Of a stretch of DNA of 39,849 nucleotides, positions 25,457 through 34,191 are shown in pieces. The position numbers and the translations under genes were made by a program. Each line of letters opens with the position of its first letter. Position 1 is the first letter of the stretch. Source of the DNA: a virus; the IMG/VR virus record IMGVR_UViG_3300042923_000504, positions 1-39,849 of that record; one strand, 5' to 3'. Under the pieces are notes generated by a model that saw nothing but the letters and a program-made list of their open reading frames with translations, ran no database searches and was not told where the DNA came from.

Positions 25457-26935
25457 CTAATTCCACATGACTAGATCTACTTCTAAACTTCCTGTTGTAG
25501 GTGCTGTATTGCATTTAACCCATACACCTATATCATTAGAATGTATGCCACCAAGAAACGGAATGTTATTTTCGTCAATAGAAACAGGTGTGAACTGTCC
25601 GTTTGCAGGTATAGAGAATGTCACTAAATCAAACCCATCTTTTGTTGCATTTAAATAATTTATTGTGTCTGATCTAGAACCAAACATAGAATAGAAACTA
25701 AACTTTACGGCTTGGTCAAGCGAGTTCCGTACTACAAAAGCATGATGTTGATAATTATTCCAATCCTCCACATATTGTTTAGAAGCTGATGGAGCAAGAA
25801 CACCTTGATTAATGAATCTTCCTGTGGTGTCTCGAATTTGGCCATTAGTAACTAGGCTTACAACTTTTTTCTGATTGCTTGGCTTCCCTTTTATTCCGAT
25901 AGCATTCCCTAATAATGGAGATAGTTGTAATTTTACATCAATAAAACCAATGCTCCATTCACCTGTATCACTTACTGTCGAAAAGTAAATACGATATTTT
26001 GAACCTTTAATACGTGCCATGGAACTTTTATAAACATTTTCACCCATCCATCCAGTTATTTGAGGTTGAATCGCTGGAGTAGGGTCAAAGAATATATCTA
26101 ATCCATCATTTGAAAATCCATAATGCACTCCGTGGTCATATTCGTTATGTCCTGCTGCTTGACCGCCTCTCCTGTATGCAGATGTAAGAAAATGAAACCC
26201 TTCTGAATCAGCAAAAAGTGAAAGGTGTAAAGTATGACCGTTAAGGGTGTGTCTTGCAAATCCGCCTCTTGATAAAGCTCCAACTTGTTTCCAAGCTAAA
26301 CCATCAGTAGATGTCCATCTGCTTATTTGCCCCGCATTAACTGATGCGTCCCATATAATCCAGCCTTCTGCACCAAAATAACCCACACACATTGATCCGA
26401 ATCCTAGAGGTAAACCAGTATCACTTCTTGTTAATTCTACTGGTGCAGACCAATTGATACCGTTACTGCTTTCCATGCGATAAGTTTTGAGTGAACCTGA
26501 AACGGTAGCCCCATAATACAAATATAGTTTCGTACCATCCCAAACTAATTCGGGATCACGATTGAAATTCCCGTCTCCTGCTGGTGCATTGACTAGTGGG
26601 TTTGTAACTCCGGGTGGAACAAACCAATCCTCCCCATCCTCAGACACCAAAATAGAAGGATTTTCTTTCTTTGAGTCAGAATTCGGGAATGGTGTAAAAG
26701 CCATCCACCATTTATATCCTCCAAATCCGGTTGATATAAAGATTACAGATGGGTGTACCGCTTGACCAGAACCATCATATGTTGGAATGGTTAATTCCTT
26801 TGGTTCTGTGACAGGGATTAAGAGACGATTGTGTGCTACATTACTGCCAGCTAGTGTGACTTCACTCTTTGGCATTGGTTTACCTGTTACTGGGTCAGTG
26901 GCCATTGCATGTTGATATTGATTTAAATCTGCCAT
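25457..26935 (-). CDS. Beta-propeller (GH43/GH32-like) tail protein (492 aa)
   Basis: The start is the ATG at 26933-26935 after GGAGGTG. The first 60 residues look like an attachment segment. From about residue 65 onward repeating strand patterns typical of five-bladed glycosidase propellers appear: GGYKWWMAFTPFPNSD, NPSILVSEDGEDWFVPPG, RDPELVWDGTKLYLYYG, KTYRMESSNGINWSAPVEL, TSTDGLAWKQVG and SSMARIKGSKYRIYFST. The C-terminal 130 residues form a further domain. Position after the tail tip suggests a receptor-binding or polysaccharide-degrading fibre. Whether the acidic active site is complete is not certain. Confidence 0.65.
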   Translation of the reverse strand: MADLNQYQHAMATDPVTGKPMPKSEVTLAGSNVAHNRLLIPVTEPKELTIPTYDGSGQAVHPSVIFISTGFGGYKWWMAFTPFPNSDSKKENPSILVSEDGEDWFVPPGVTNPLVNAPAGDGNFNRDPELVWDGTKLYLYYGATVSGSLKTYRMESSNGINWSAPVELTRSDTGLPLGFGSMCVGYFGAEGWIIWDASVNAGQISRWTSTDGLAWKQVGALSRGGFARHTLNGHTLHLSLFADSEGFHFLTSAYRRGGQAAGHNEYDHGVHYGFSNDGLDIFFDPTPAIQPQITGWMGENVYKSSMARIKGSKYRIYFSTVSDTGEWSIGFIDVKLQLSPLLGNAIGIKGKPSNQKKVVSLVTNGQIRDTTGRFINQGVLAPSASKQYVEDWNNYQHHAFVVRNSLDQAVKFSFYSMFGSRSDTINYLNATKDGFDLVTFSIPANGQFTPVSIDENNIPFLGGIHSNDIGVWVKCNTAPTTGSLEVDLVMWN

Positions 26936-26963
26936 CTCATTACACCTCCATGATTTTAAACAT

Positions 26964-26986
26964 AAAAAATGCACCTCATTGGGTGC
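26964..26986 (-). terminator. Intrinsic terminator before the propeller gene
   Basis: Leftward GCACC, 6-base loop, GGTGC, then ATTTTTT. It sits between the XkdX gene and the propeller gene with too little room for a new promoter, so it should be a partial terminator. Confidence 0.7.
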
Positions 26987-26992
26987 TTTAAA

Positions 26993-27130
26993 TTACTCAA
27001 CTATCAAATGATGAAAACCATCATTGACAAGAATTTCGTCAATATCTGATTTGTATTGTGGGTACTTAGTAACTACAGCCGTGTAGTCTAATGCGCCTTT
27101 TTCAATTCGTAATGCAAAATACGCTGCCAT
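26993..27130 (-). CDS. XkdX family protein (45 aa)
   Basis: The ATG at 27128-27130 follows GGAGGT. MAAYFALRIEKGALDYTAVVTKYPQYKSDIDEILVNDG has the family pattern: a short N-terminal segment, KG-ldy..v..ypqyk.dId.iL. Named after PBSX XkdX, found at the end of tail modules of Bacillus phages and phage-like bacteriocins. Function unknown. Confidence 0.75.
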   Translation of the reverse strand: MAAYFALRIEKGALDYTAVVTKYPQYKSDIDEILVNDGFHHLIVE

Positions 27131-27131
27131 T

Positions 27132-27512
27132 CTACATACCTCCCATCAAAATAAAGTCTACTGCTTCCTGAGTTACTGCCAATTCTGCTTTTAATACTTT
27201 AACTTCCTCAGATAATGGCATCTGATATACTGGAGGAGCTCCTGGTTCACTTGGATCAGGATAAGAGAACTCCAATTCATTTGTGGCCACATTCACTCTA
27301 TATCCATTGCATTCAGCAAAATCTTGAGCAAATTGACCAAATTCTAATTCGATTACATCAAACGATTCGCGATTTCGTTCGGATAATGTTTTAAACACAG
27401 TTATATCTTGTTCAATTGTGGTTGCTTCAACATTTCCCACCATTTCACTTGTGGACAAGATAACATTACCATTTACTTTGTCATAATAAATTTTACGTCC
27501 GATTTGATTCAT
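27132..27512 (-). CDS. Tail-region protein, unknown (126 aa)
   Basis: Acidic small protein immediately upstream of XkdX. It has a beta-strand N-terminus (IGRKIYYDKVNGNVILST) and a helical C-terminus (LSEEVKVLKAELAVTQEAVDFILMGGM) of the kind seen in XkdW-like or short baseplate proteins. Position suggests a tail-tip accessory or fibre-attachment protein. The family is uncertain. Confidence 0.6.
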   Translation of the reverse strand: MNQIGRKIYYDKVNGNVILSTSEMVGNVEATTIEQDITVFKTLSERNRESFDVIELEFGQFAQDFAECNGYRVNVATNELEFSYPDPSEPGAPPVYQMPLSEEVKVLKAELAVTQEAVDFILMGGM

Positions 27513-27520
27513 ATGGCCTC

Positions 27521-28270
27521 CTATTCAATCGCCGTCCATTTGTAAGATGCTGAGCCGAATGTTACGGGCATTTTAAAACCAGTTGCACTTACTTGAGCAG
27601 CGGTTCCATCTAATCGAAGTGAACTAGCACTTCCACCGCTATTTAGAAAAGCTGAAGATCCTTGTAAAATCCTAGAGTTTGTTCCCATATTACTGACGTT
27701 TAATTCTATTGGAAATAGTATCGTAATATCCTGACCACTAACTGCTTGAATCAAAATCATGGATGGTGTGAAAGTCAGACCGCTTACAATAAGTGAGTAT
27801 TTGTTTACTGAGCTGCCATCAGCATAAGTGTGAGCAGTTTGCGATCCGTTACTCGTTGTAGTACCACTAGCCCATTTCTTCCCGGTATTAATTAAACCAA
27901 TTTTATCTGCTAATTGTTGACCTGTATCGCTACTACTTGCGGTCACACCTTTGCCAGTGATTGCAGTAGCGACTTTCGTTTTCACATCACTGGCAGATTG
28001 AAAAAGCTCATTTAATGCAGCAACTAAGGAATTTTTATTAGCTGTCAGTAAAGTTGATTTGTCACCTACATAACTACCTAAATAGATTAAAGCTTCATCA
28101 TATTGCTTTTCTAAATTGTTCATATTTGCAGCGTTAATTGGTGTACCAGCTGCAATGATTGCTCCCTCTGCCGGAATTAGAGTAGTAGTGCCATCCCCGT
28201 TATTCTGCATGGTAAAGGTCATAGGTTTTTCTACAACTCTATCTAGCCAAGTTTTTTTTGTGTAAGCCAT
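27521..28270 (-). CDS. Tail fibre-like protein (249 aa)
   Basis: An N-terminal 80-residue segment (KTWLDRVVEKPMTFTMQNNGDGTTTLIP, then NAANMNNLEKQYDEAL) is typical of proteins that attach fibres to baseplates. The middle is helical and repetitive (ALNELFQSASDVKTKVATAITGKGV). The last 120 residues are Ser/Thr/Gly-rich beta strands, as in a receptor-binding tip. It overlaps the upstream tail-tip gene by one base. Confidence 0.65.
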   Translation of the reverse strand: MAYTKKTWLDRVVEKPMTFTMQNNGDGTTTLIPAEGAIIAAGTPINAANMNNLEKQYDEALIYLGSYVGDKSTLLTANKNSLVAALNELFQSASDVKTKVATAITGKGVTASSSDTGQQLADKIGLINTGKKWASGTTTSNGSQTAHTYADGSSVNKYSLIVSGLTFTPSMILIQAVSGQDITILFPIELNVSNMGTNSRILQGSSAFLNSGGSASSLRLDGTAAQVSATGFKMPVTFGSASYKWTAIE

Positions 28271-29397
28271 TATAAACCACCTCGACTTTCGGTAACACCC
28301 TTTAAATATCCTACATATTCATATTCTTGTTTATAGATTCTCGTTTGTTTTTTAGCGTCAAAGCTATCCTCCACTAAAATGACATCTGCACATTCTAAAG
28401 CAGGATTTTGCCTCCACACTGTCTTGTAAATAGCATTATAATTACTTTCGCTAATAATCCATTGTGCTGCTTCTATTGCCTGTTGGTCCGTATTAATCAA
28501 AGGATTATCAATCTTAAAAGATGTACCATTATTACCAGATAAACTGCTATTCACGTAGACTACTTCACGCTTATTTCCATCCTCATAAACATTAACGACA
28601 ACTTCATAAATAGACTTATCTAGCTTGATTTCAGGCTCCTGAAATAGGTTGTCATAATCGATATTTTTCATATCAAATCCACTATTAACTTGTGGGTAGG
28701 TAACACCTGCAAAAGCGTTAGGCTGTCCACAATAGACAAGGAAATTACTGCTCTGATCTAATACCGCAAACGGTTTAATAATGATTTTGCCTGTTCTGTC
28801 CTGGAAAACAGCACATTTACTAGCTATTCCAATATGCTGAAGAGCTGTTCGGCTGTCTAAACGTTCCACAAATCCCTCGGTGGTTATAGAGCTTAAACTA
28901 CTGTCAATTTCGAAATCTCTTATTCCAGCATTCTGTAAAACATCCCAAGCTAAATCAAATAGGTTATTTGGTGATGTATCATGATAAGATACTTCAGCTA
29001 ACATATCGAAATTATCTCTGGCCACAAATGTAATACTCATTGCGCCTACTTCGTTTTTCCACTCAATCACATAGTATGTGCCCATCTTTACCCATTCAAT
29101 CGAGCTATCTTCAAACTCTAAACCAAATTCCACATCAATCTGTGGACGGCTTGCTATGATATCTTGTATGTTTTGTAGATTGATAAAATCAAATTCTCCT
29201 GAAGTATTATCTAATCTGATACTCAATTCATTAGAAGGGATGGTTGTATTAATCGTGCTCATTTCTTCTAGAATTTTCAGATCAATGATGTAATCATCAC
29301 CATAAGTACTTTCAGTAAGATGAAAATTAATCCTGGCCGTAACGGTTCTGACAGGTGCATAGACTGCATTTTTAAATTCACTACTAACTTCTAACAA
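28270..29397 (-). CDS. Tail-tip/baseplate hub protein, Tal-like (375 aa)
   Basis: Tail-associated protein of the gp27/Tal group, which caps the tail tube. The N-terminus (FKNAVYAPVRTVTARINFHL..., ELSIRLDNTSGEFDF) and the central ILMAEVSYHD-like hub strands (RDNFDMLAEVSYHDTSPNN, then GIASKCAVFQDRTGKIIIKPF) match this fold, and the C-terminus ends with strand-rich IYKQEYEYVGYLKGV. No lysozyme or peptidase domain follows, so the protein is shorter than many Tal proteins; the 818-residue tape measure gene and a small tail gene lie upstream. Confidence 0.72.
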   Translation of the reverse strand: MLEVSSEFKNAVYAPVRTVTARINFHLTESTYGDDYIIDLKILEEMSTINTTIPSNELSIRLDNTSGEFDFINLQNIQDIIASRPQIDVEFGLEFEDSSIEWVKMGTYYVIEWKNEVGAMSITFVARDNFDMLAEVSYHDTSPNNLFDLAWDVLQNAGIRDFEIDSSLSSITTEGFVERLDSRTALQHIGIASKCAVFQDRTGKIIIKPFAVLDQSSNFLVYCGQPNAFAGVTYPQVNSGFDMKNIDYDNLFQEPEIKLDKSIYEVVVNVYEDGNKREVVYVNSSLSGNNGTSFKIDNPLINTDQQAIEAAQWIISESNYNAIYKTVWRQNPALECADVILVEDSFDAKKQTRIYKQEYEYVGYLKGVTESRGGL

Positions 29398-29407
29398 ATC
29401 TATGCAC

Positions 29408-29749
29408 CTACCTTTCTACCAGGTTAAACTTAATATCTTTCCAACGAACAACACCATTACGATAATCTAAAGCGCCAGCGCTTCTATCGCCACAGTAAAA
29501 TGTTTTAGTTTCTACACCCCATATTGGATCGATGTACTCAACTGTGAAAAATGTTTGAGAGACATGTTGTAAAATGTTAGATAAATCATTAGCGTTCAAA
29601 TAATTCCAACCAATTTCAATTTTCCTCTTTGTTGCGATCCGTTCAATAATCATAGTTCCTTTTACGTTTCTTTCAGCCTTGGATAAGTCTTGTATACCTA
29701 CCGAATAATTCGTAGGGGTAGGCAACTTAACACCATTAATCTTAATCAT
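29408..29749 (-). CDS. Small tail protein (113 aa), DUF6711-like
   Basis: Position after the tape measure is where Dit-type proteins usually lie, but this one is only 113 residues. The sequence (IKINGVKLPTPTNYSVGIQDLSKAERN, then TMIIERIATKRKIEIGW, and a final VVRWKDIKFNLVER) looks like a single beta-barrel tail-tube-like domain. I think it corresponds to the DUF6711 type of tail proteins. It may form the ring between tube and hub. Confidence 0.65.
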   Translation of the reverse strand: MIKINGVKLPTPTNYSVGIQDLSKAERNVKGTMIIERIATKRKIEIGWNYLNANDLSNILQHVSQTFFTVEYIDPIWGVETKTFYCGDRSAGALDYRNGVVRWKDIKFNLVER

Positions 29750-29760
29750 TTGCCCACCAC

Positions 29761-32217
29761 CTAGATTGAATTTAATGTAACGTTATTGCCGACACGTCTG
29801 TTTTCTTGGTCAATGTATGGCTTTATTATTCTAGCGAATGTTCGACCATCAATATTAATGACCGTATCTCCACCCTGTCCACTTTGATTACCAAATTGCA
29901 TTGCTTGCATAACCGCGGTTCCCACAGCGGAGGCAACTATGTCTTGTAAATCATCCAGAGGAGATACAACTTCGCGCCCACCTGGATTATCTCCGATCAT
30001 AGCAAGTGTTGGACCATTTGTGATACCACCTTTTGCAAGTGCGGGTATCTCAGGAATATTGATCTTTGATAAACCTGGGATTGGTACTTTGTCTATCATT
30101 TTATTTAACATTCCAATCATACTGTTAATAAAGCCTGCAGCTTTGTTATATACGGTTTTAAACGCACTTATTATGTTGTCACCTAAACCGTCAGTAATAC
30201 CGTGGAATGTGTCTCTTATCTTGTCTGCAACGTTCTTTTTAAACCACGTATGAACACTGGTAAACTTCTCTTTCACTTTGTTCCATGCTTCACCTGCTTT
30301 TGTAGCTATATCATTCCTAATATTGCTCCAAACTGTTGCAATTGGTGTTTTTATATTGGTGTCAAACCATGTTTTAACAGAAGTGAATTTAGATTTAACT
30401 GCATCCCACGCTTCACTTGCTTTAGTGGATATATTAGTTTTAATATCAGTCCAAACCGTTGTTAAAGGTATCTTTACGTTAGTTTCAAACCATTCTGCAA
30501 TAGTTCCGAAAGCAGTTTTAATCCCTGTCCATAACTCACTCGCTTTTGCTTTAACCTTGTCCCAGTTTTGGTAAAGTAAAACACCAGCAGTTACCACTAA
30601 ACCGATAGCCGTAGCGATTAATCCTAGAGGATTAGCACTCATTGCGGCATTTAGCAACCATTGAACCGTAGTCATTGAAGTAGTTGCTGTTTTCCACGCT
30701 TTATAGAGATTCGTAACGCTCCCGATAATACTTTGGGCTACAATGGCAGCAGTCAAGCCAATTACACTAGCCTTTAATAGCTTGATACTTTCGTTATTAG
30801 AATCGAATATACCCTTTAGCCCCTCCATGATTTTCTTGTGATCACCATTTACAAGTCCGTTAATAGTATTAATCGCACCACTTAAAGTATTAAAAGCTTC
30901 TGTCAGCAATTCTAATGACTTCTGTGCTGCAAACCTTACAGCATTAGCTAACCAATCTCTAAGTTTACTTACTGCATCTGAATTCCACAGGTCTGCTAAT
31001 GAGGTGCCTACCCCCTTAACAGCGGTCTTTAAGTTATCCCAGGGTTCTTTTAAAGGAGATAACCACGCTTTCGCTTTAGTTGCAAACTCCTGAATCTTTT
31101 GTTCAATCTCACCTAACTTGCCAACCATTCCACCAGTAGGATCCTCAATAACAGGACCACCACCTACACCACCAGGATCTACCGGACCACTTCCAGCGGC
31201 ACTTTCTGTTGCAGCCGAATTGTCAGCAAGTGAGTTAATTTCGTCAAATCCAGCAAGAGCACCTTTTGCCTTTTTTGCTGCATTTGCTGCATCTGAGTAG
31301 GCATCACCCACTCCTGCAACTGAATCACCTAATGATTCAGCAGCTTCTGCTTCCGCTCCGAAACCACCACTAGTGTCTGCTTTATATCCAAACAATGCAC
31401 TCATAAACTGCGCAAATACACTAAAGGCTCTTGTGAGAGCGTTGGAAAGTCTAGTGAGTGCTGGTAGTGCAATGTTTAAGATTGGTAGCCACGCTTGCCC
31501 CATTGCTAATCTCATATCTTGTAAAGATGCTGTAAACCTAGCCATTTTCATGGAGGTGTTGTTAGCCATTGTATTACCTAAATTACTGGTGATGGAATCC
31601 ATTGTATGTTGCCATCGAATTGCCTTTTGCATATTAGCACTTAATTGTTCCCAAGGCTTTCCGTCTGACATCATTTTATAAGCCTTAGAAGCTTCAATCG
31701 CTGCAACCCTTACGTTTACCCCTAATTCGTCAGCACCATCTGCTTCACCATTCATTGCTGAACGCATACGATCACTAATTTCAGTTACTTCCATACCTGT
31801 TTTACTTCGGATAATCGCAACTGCCTCTAATGTTTGTTGGGTTTTCTTAGCTAAATCGTCCTGGTCCTTAGCAATACCCTTTAGAGTTAATGAATATTGA
31901 TTACCATATTTTGATAACTGTAATTTAGACATTCCTAAAGCTTTCCCTGTGGTATTCATCCACTCCTGAAAACCTTTTGTACTTTCACCTAAAGTTTGGT
32001 TAAGAGTACCCATGTGAGCTTCAAACTCCATAGCGTCCTTTATTCCAGCACCTAAAGTCATTCCTGCGCCAATACTTGCCAATAAGGTACCAATACCTTT
32101 AAGCGAATTACTTAGACTACTGCTAAAAGTTGATACGTCCTTTTGAGCCTTTTTCATACCTTTTTGTAAACCGCTTATATCTGCTCCTACACGTACAAGT
32201 AAGTTCTTTAATGCCAT
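29761..32217 (-). CDS. Tape measure protein (818 aa)
   Basis: Sets tail length and probably enters the membrane during DNA ejection. The N-terminus (VGADISGLQKGMKKAQKDV) is the classic TMP start. It is followed by a conserved helical domain (to about 270), a Gly-rich acidic linker with GPVDPGGVGGGP (about 335-365), and two hydrophobic stretches near 485-505 and 535-555. Next come three copies of a W-F-T-K/N-IKTPI-tvW repeat (about 575-675), and a C-terminus ending in the conserved AKGGI region. At about 0.15 nm per residue the tail would be near 120 nm. Confidence 0.92.
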   Translation of the reverse strand: MALKNLLVRVGADISGLQKGMKKAQKDVSTFSSSLSNSLKGIGTLLASIGAGMTLGAGIKDAMEFEAHMGTLNQTLGESTKGFQEWMNTTGKALGMSKLQLSKYGNQYSLTLKGIAKDQDDLAKKTQQTLEAVAIIRSKTGMEVTEISDRMRSAMNGEADGADELGVNVRVAAIEASKAYKMMSDGKPWEQLSANMQKAIRWQHTMDSITSNLGNTMANNTSMKMARFTASLQDMRLAMGQAWLPILNIALPALTRLSNALTRAFSVFAQFMSALFGYKADTSGGFGAEAEAAESLGDSVAGVGDAYSDAANAAKKAKGALAGFDEINSLADNSAATESAAGSGPVDPGGVGGGPVIEDPTGGMVGKLGEIEQKIQEFATKAKAWLSPLKEPWDNLKTAVKGVGTSLADLWNSDAVSKLRDWLANAVRFAAQKSLELLTEAFNTLSGAINTINGLVNGDHKKIMEGLKGIFDSNNESIKLLKASVIGLTAAIVAQSIIGSVTNLYKAWKTATTSMTTVQWLLNAAMSANPLGLIATAIGLVVTAGVLLYQNWDKVKAKASELWTGIKTAFGTIAEWFETNVKIPLTTVWTDIKTNISTKASEAWDAVKSKFTSVKTWFDTNIKTPIATVWSNIRNDIATKAGEAWNKVKEKFTSVHTWFKKNVADKIRDTFHGITDGLGDNIISAFKTVYNKAAGFINSMIGMLNKMIDKVPIPGLSKINIPEIPALAKGGITNGPTLAMIGDNPGGREVVSPLDDLQDIVASAVGTAVMQAMQFGNQSGQGGDTVINIDGRTFARIIKPYIDQENRRVGNNVTLNSI

Positions 32218-32508
32218 CTAATCCACCCCCTCTTTTATGCCACCAAAGGCTTTATTTAAAGCAATAACCTTTCGTAGCATTTCTTCAGGTGTCATTTGCT
32301 TGTTAGTTTCTTGTTTGCCTAATACTTGTTTTAAACTAGGCATTTTTTTCGAACGTTGCCATGCTGCTCCTAAATAAGTTAAAACAAGCTTTTCTTCTTG
32401 TTCTTGCTTAATTTTTTTGGAATAAGCCTTAACCTTAAGACTGAATTCATAAGGTGTTAGCTCCCAAAAAGTTAAAATATCTAAATCTATAAGGGTAGCA
32501 GTCTCCAA
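32218..32508 (-). CDS. Tail assembly chaperone, downstream (GT) part (96 aa, made by -1 frameshift)
   Basis: This frame has no good start of its own (TTG at 32508, no ribosome site). It continues without stops from the -1 frame of the preceding gene through the slippery site at 32553-32559. The fused product would be about 209 residues. Content (TFWELTPYEFSLKVKAYSKKI, then YLGAAWQRSKKMPSLKQVLG) is typical of the T part of siphovirus tail chaperones, which fold the tape measure protein encoded next. Confidence 0.8.
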   Translation of the reverse strand: METATLIDLDILTFWELTPYEFSLKVKAYSKKIKQEQEEKLVLTYLGAAWQRSKKMPSLKQVLGKQETNKQMTPEEMLRKVIALNKAFGGIKEGVD

Positions 32509-32549
32509 AGCTTCATATACATCAAACTCTGAATCTTCGCCACCCTCAT

Positions 32550-32846
32550 CTAGTTTTTTCCCTTACCATTTCCTCCGAACGACTCATTAAATGCTTTCCC
32601 CATCGTTTCAATGGCAGTTTGGATATCAGAGTGATCATCAATTAAATCCATGACTTTATCTGGGGTTAAATCTTTATCTTCATGGACCAATCCAGCCCAA
32701 ATGATGGTAGCTGTGTCTTCCATTGTTAAGTTGTCAAAATCCAATTTAGAGACACTAGTTTTTAAAGCTTTTTCAATAACAGAAATAGCCTTCATTCCAT
32801 ATCTAAAATTACGAACTTTATCTAACTGAATAGGTGTGTATGACAT
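32550..32846 (-). CDS. Tail assembly chaperone, upstream (G) part (98 aa)
   Basis: Counterpart of lambda gpG. The small protein (MSYTPIQLDKVRNFRYGMKAISVIEKAL, then TATIIWAGLVHEDKDLTPDKVMDLIDDH) binds the tape measure protein during tail assembly. The last codons contain the slippery heptamer A AAA AAC directly before the stop. It stands between the major tail protein and the tape measure, the invariable place of this gene pair. Confidence 0.85.
   Translation of the reverse strand: MSYTPIQLDKVRNFRYGMKAISVIEKALKTSVSKLDFDNLTMEDTATIIWAGLVHEDKDLTPDKVMDLIDDHSDIQTAIETMGKAFNESFGGNGKGKN
32553..32559 (-). other. Programmed -1 frameshift site A AAA AAC
   Basis: The zero frame reads GGA AAA AAC TAG. 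The heptamer A-AAA-AAC is a canonical X-XXY-YYZ slippery sequence and sits one codon before the stop. After a -1 shift the frame stays open into the 32218-32508 reading frame. Confidence 0.85.
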
Positions 32847-32865
32847 GTTTTTTCCTCCTATACAA

Positions 32866-32893
32866 ATAAAAAGCTAGGGAATTAACCCTAGCT
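32866..32893 (-). terminator. Intrinsic terminator after the major tail protein gene
   Basis: Leftward AGCTAGGG, 6-base loop, CCCTAGCT followed by TTTTATT. A perfect 8-bp stem. It would lower expression of chaperone and tape measure relative to the abundant major tail protein. Confidence 0.85.
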
Positions 32894-33295
32894 CTACACT
32901 GCTGTTACTGTTAATGTTGGCTTTCCAGATACCTTTAAAGTTGCTTCAAAGGAGATATTATCTTCCATTTCTGCTGAAGTACTGTATGCTGTTACAATAC
33001 CACTAAATTCCCATTTTGCACCTAGAGCGGTAGGGAATTCGATCGTATAAGTGGCAGCTACTCCACTTTCAAAATCATCTAATAACCCTTCGTGTGAAGT
33101 CGGATCAAAGAATCCGCTAATAGAGACTTCTCCACCGTCTTTTAGACCTTGCTGATAGGTACGGAACCCGTCAGTAGAATCCAACGTGGTTGTTTCAATA
33201 GTATCTGCTGATAAATCTAATCCACCAATACTAGTTAATTGTGCAACAGCAGTAACACCTTTTTTAAGCTTTGTACCCATTGCTGATTGAGCCAT
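32894..33295 (-). CDS. Major tail protein (133 aa)
   Basis: Tail-tube subunit. Small beta-rich protein (VAQLTSIGGLDLSADTIETTTLDS, then GEVSISGFFDPTSHEGLLDDF, TYTIEFPTALGAKWEFSGIVTAYS) with the G-L-d-L-s-a-d-t-i-e-t-T pattern common to phi13/TP901-type major tail proteins. It lies between the tail terminator gene and the chaperones, and is followed by a strong terminator, as expected for an abundantly made protein. Confidence 0.85.
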   Translation of the reverse strand: MAQSAMGTKLKKGVTAVAQLTSIGGLDLSADTIETTTLDSTDGFRTYQQGLKDGGEVSISGFFDPTSHEGLLDDFESGVAATYTIEFPTALGAKWEFSGIVTAYSTSAEMEDNISFEATLKVSGKPTLTVTAV

Positions 33296-33307
33296 TCAAA
33301 TCACTCC

Positions 33308-33688
33308 TTAAAATTTAACTGTAATATCAAAAGAACTTCTATATAGATTTACTTCACGTTCGAATATTTCCGCAGGTGTATCATAAGTGAAGTTTTTGAT
33401 AAATGGTCCGTTTACTCCGATATTTCTTCCACAGAAAGATTGTAATTTCGCCAATACCTGTTTGGTAAGAGGCTTAAGATTACCATAACTACTGTGGACA
33501 ATATGAAGCTCACAAACTATTTCTTTGCTATCCAAGTAACCTTCTAAAGTCTTATCTTGGACACCTTCACTTGATACGTACACAACAAAAGGTGGATTAA
33601 CTCCCTCTGGTGCGCTTAGTGGGAAAACCTTATTTATTAATCCTGATATGCTACTTAGTTCAACAACTAAAGCCTCTTCAAAGTTCAT
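33308..33688 (-). CDS. Tail terminator/completion protein, DUF3168-like (126 aa)
   Basis: The start is placed at the ATG 33686-33688, preceded by GAGG at 8 bases; a GTG at 33697 is also possible. FEEALVVELSSISGLINKVFPLSAPEGVNPPFVVYV is the typical opening of DUF3168-type tail terminators, which cap the tail tube and join it to the head. The C-terminus forms a strand set ending RSSFDITVKF. Position between the gp10-like and the major tail gene fits. Confidence 0.75.
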   Translation of the reverse strand: MNFEEALVVELSSISGLINKVFPLSAPEGVNPPFVVYVSSEGVQDKTLEGYLDSKEIVCELHIVHSSYGNLKPLTKQVLAKLQSFCGRNIGVNGPFIKNFTYDTPAEIFEREVNLYRSSFDITVKF

Positions 33689-33693
33689 TATTC

Positions 33694-34191
33694 TCACCTC
33701 GTCAATTTATCAATGGCCTTTGATAAACCATTCTTGATTATTTTCCTAGACTTTGCTCTATTCTTCTTGAAAGTTCCATGTAAGAAAAATTGTCCTGGTA
33801 CCTTTTTATCCTTCGATACATGGAAACCGTATTCGATTGAAGTTGGATAGTAAGCCGTGTCACGTTTTCCTCCCCTAGTACCAACACCTTGAGGATTCTT
33901 TGCTTCCGGATCAGGTATTTGTTTTTGAAAAATAGAATTTTTAGTCTTATCCATCACAACTTGACGAACAGATTTGCCTTTTTTGTCTTTTTCTTTTATT
34001 TCAATGATTCCCTCTTCTAATTGGTGAGTGTATCCAAGAGGTGCTCTTTGTCTTGCTTCAGTCAATGTAGGTTTAATCGCGTCATGTGTAATATCATTAA
34101 GAACACGTTGTGGAAAATCCTTACCTATCTTGTTAAGTTGTGTCATTAATTCAGACATACCCTCAACTTTAATCTTTCTACCCTTAGCCAT
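33694..34191 (-). CDS. HK97 gp10-like tail/head-tail protein (165 aa)
   Basis: KIKVEGMSELMTQLNKIGKDFPQRVLNDITHDAIKPTLTEARQRAPLGYTHQLEEGI is the standard pattern of the HK97 gp10 family, with a later HYPTSIEYGFHVSKDKKVPGQ-type loop. It is a head-tail joining or neck protein. It starts within the end of the head-closure gene. Confidence 0.83.
   Translation of the reverse strand: MAKGRKIKVEGMSELMTQLNKIGKDFPQRVLNDITHDAIKPTLTEARQRAPLGYTHQLEEGIIEIKEKDKKGKSVRQVVMDKTKNSIFQKQIPDPEAKNPQGVGTRGGKRDTAYYPTSIEYGFHVSKDKKVPGQFFLHGTFKKNRAKSRKIIKNGLSKAIDKLTR

Noticed and set aside
30250-30540. Repeat array in the tape measure gene as CRISPR-like
   Set aside because: The repeats are in-frame protein repeats (W-F-x-T/K-N-x-K-x-P-I motif) without uniform spacers; no CRISPR array is present in the window.
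29939-31681. Several rightward frames opposite the tape measure gene
   Set aside because: Antisense shadows of a repetitive coding sequence.
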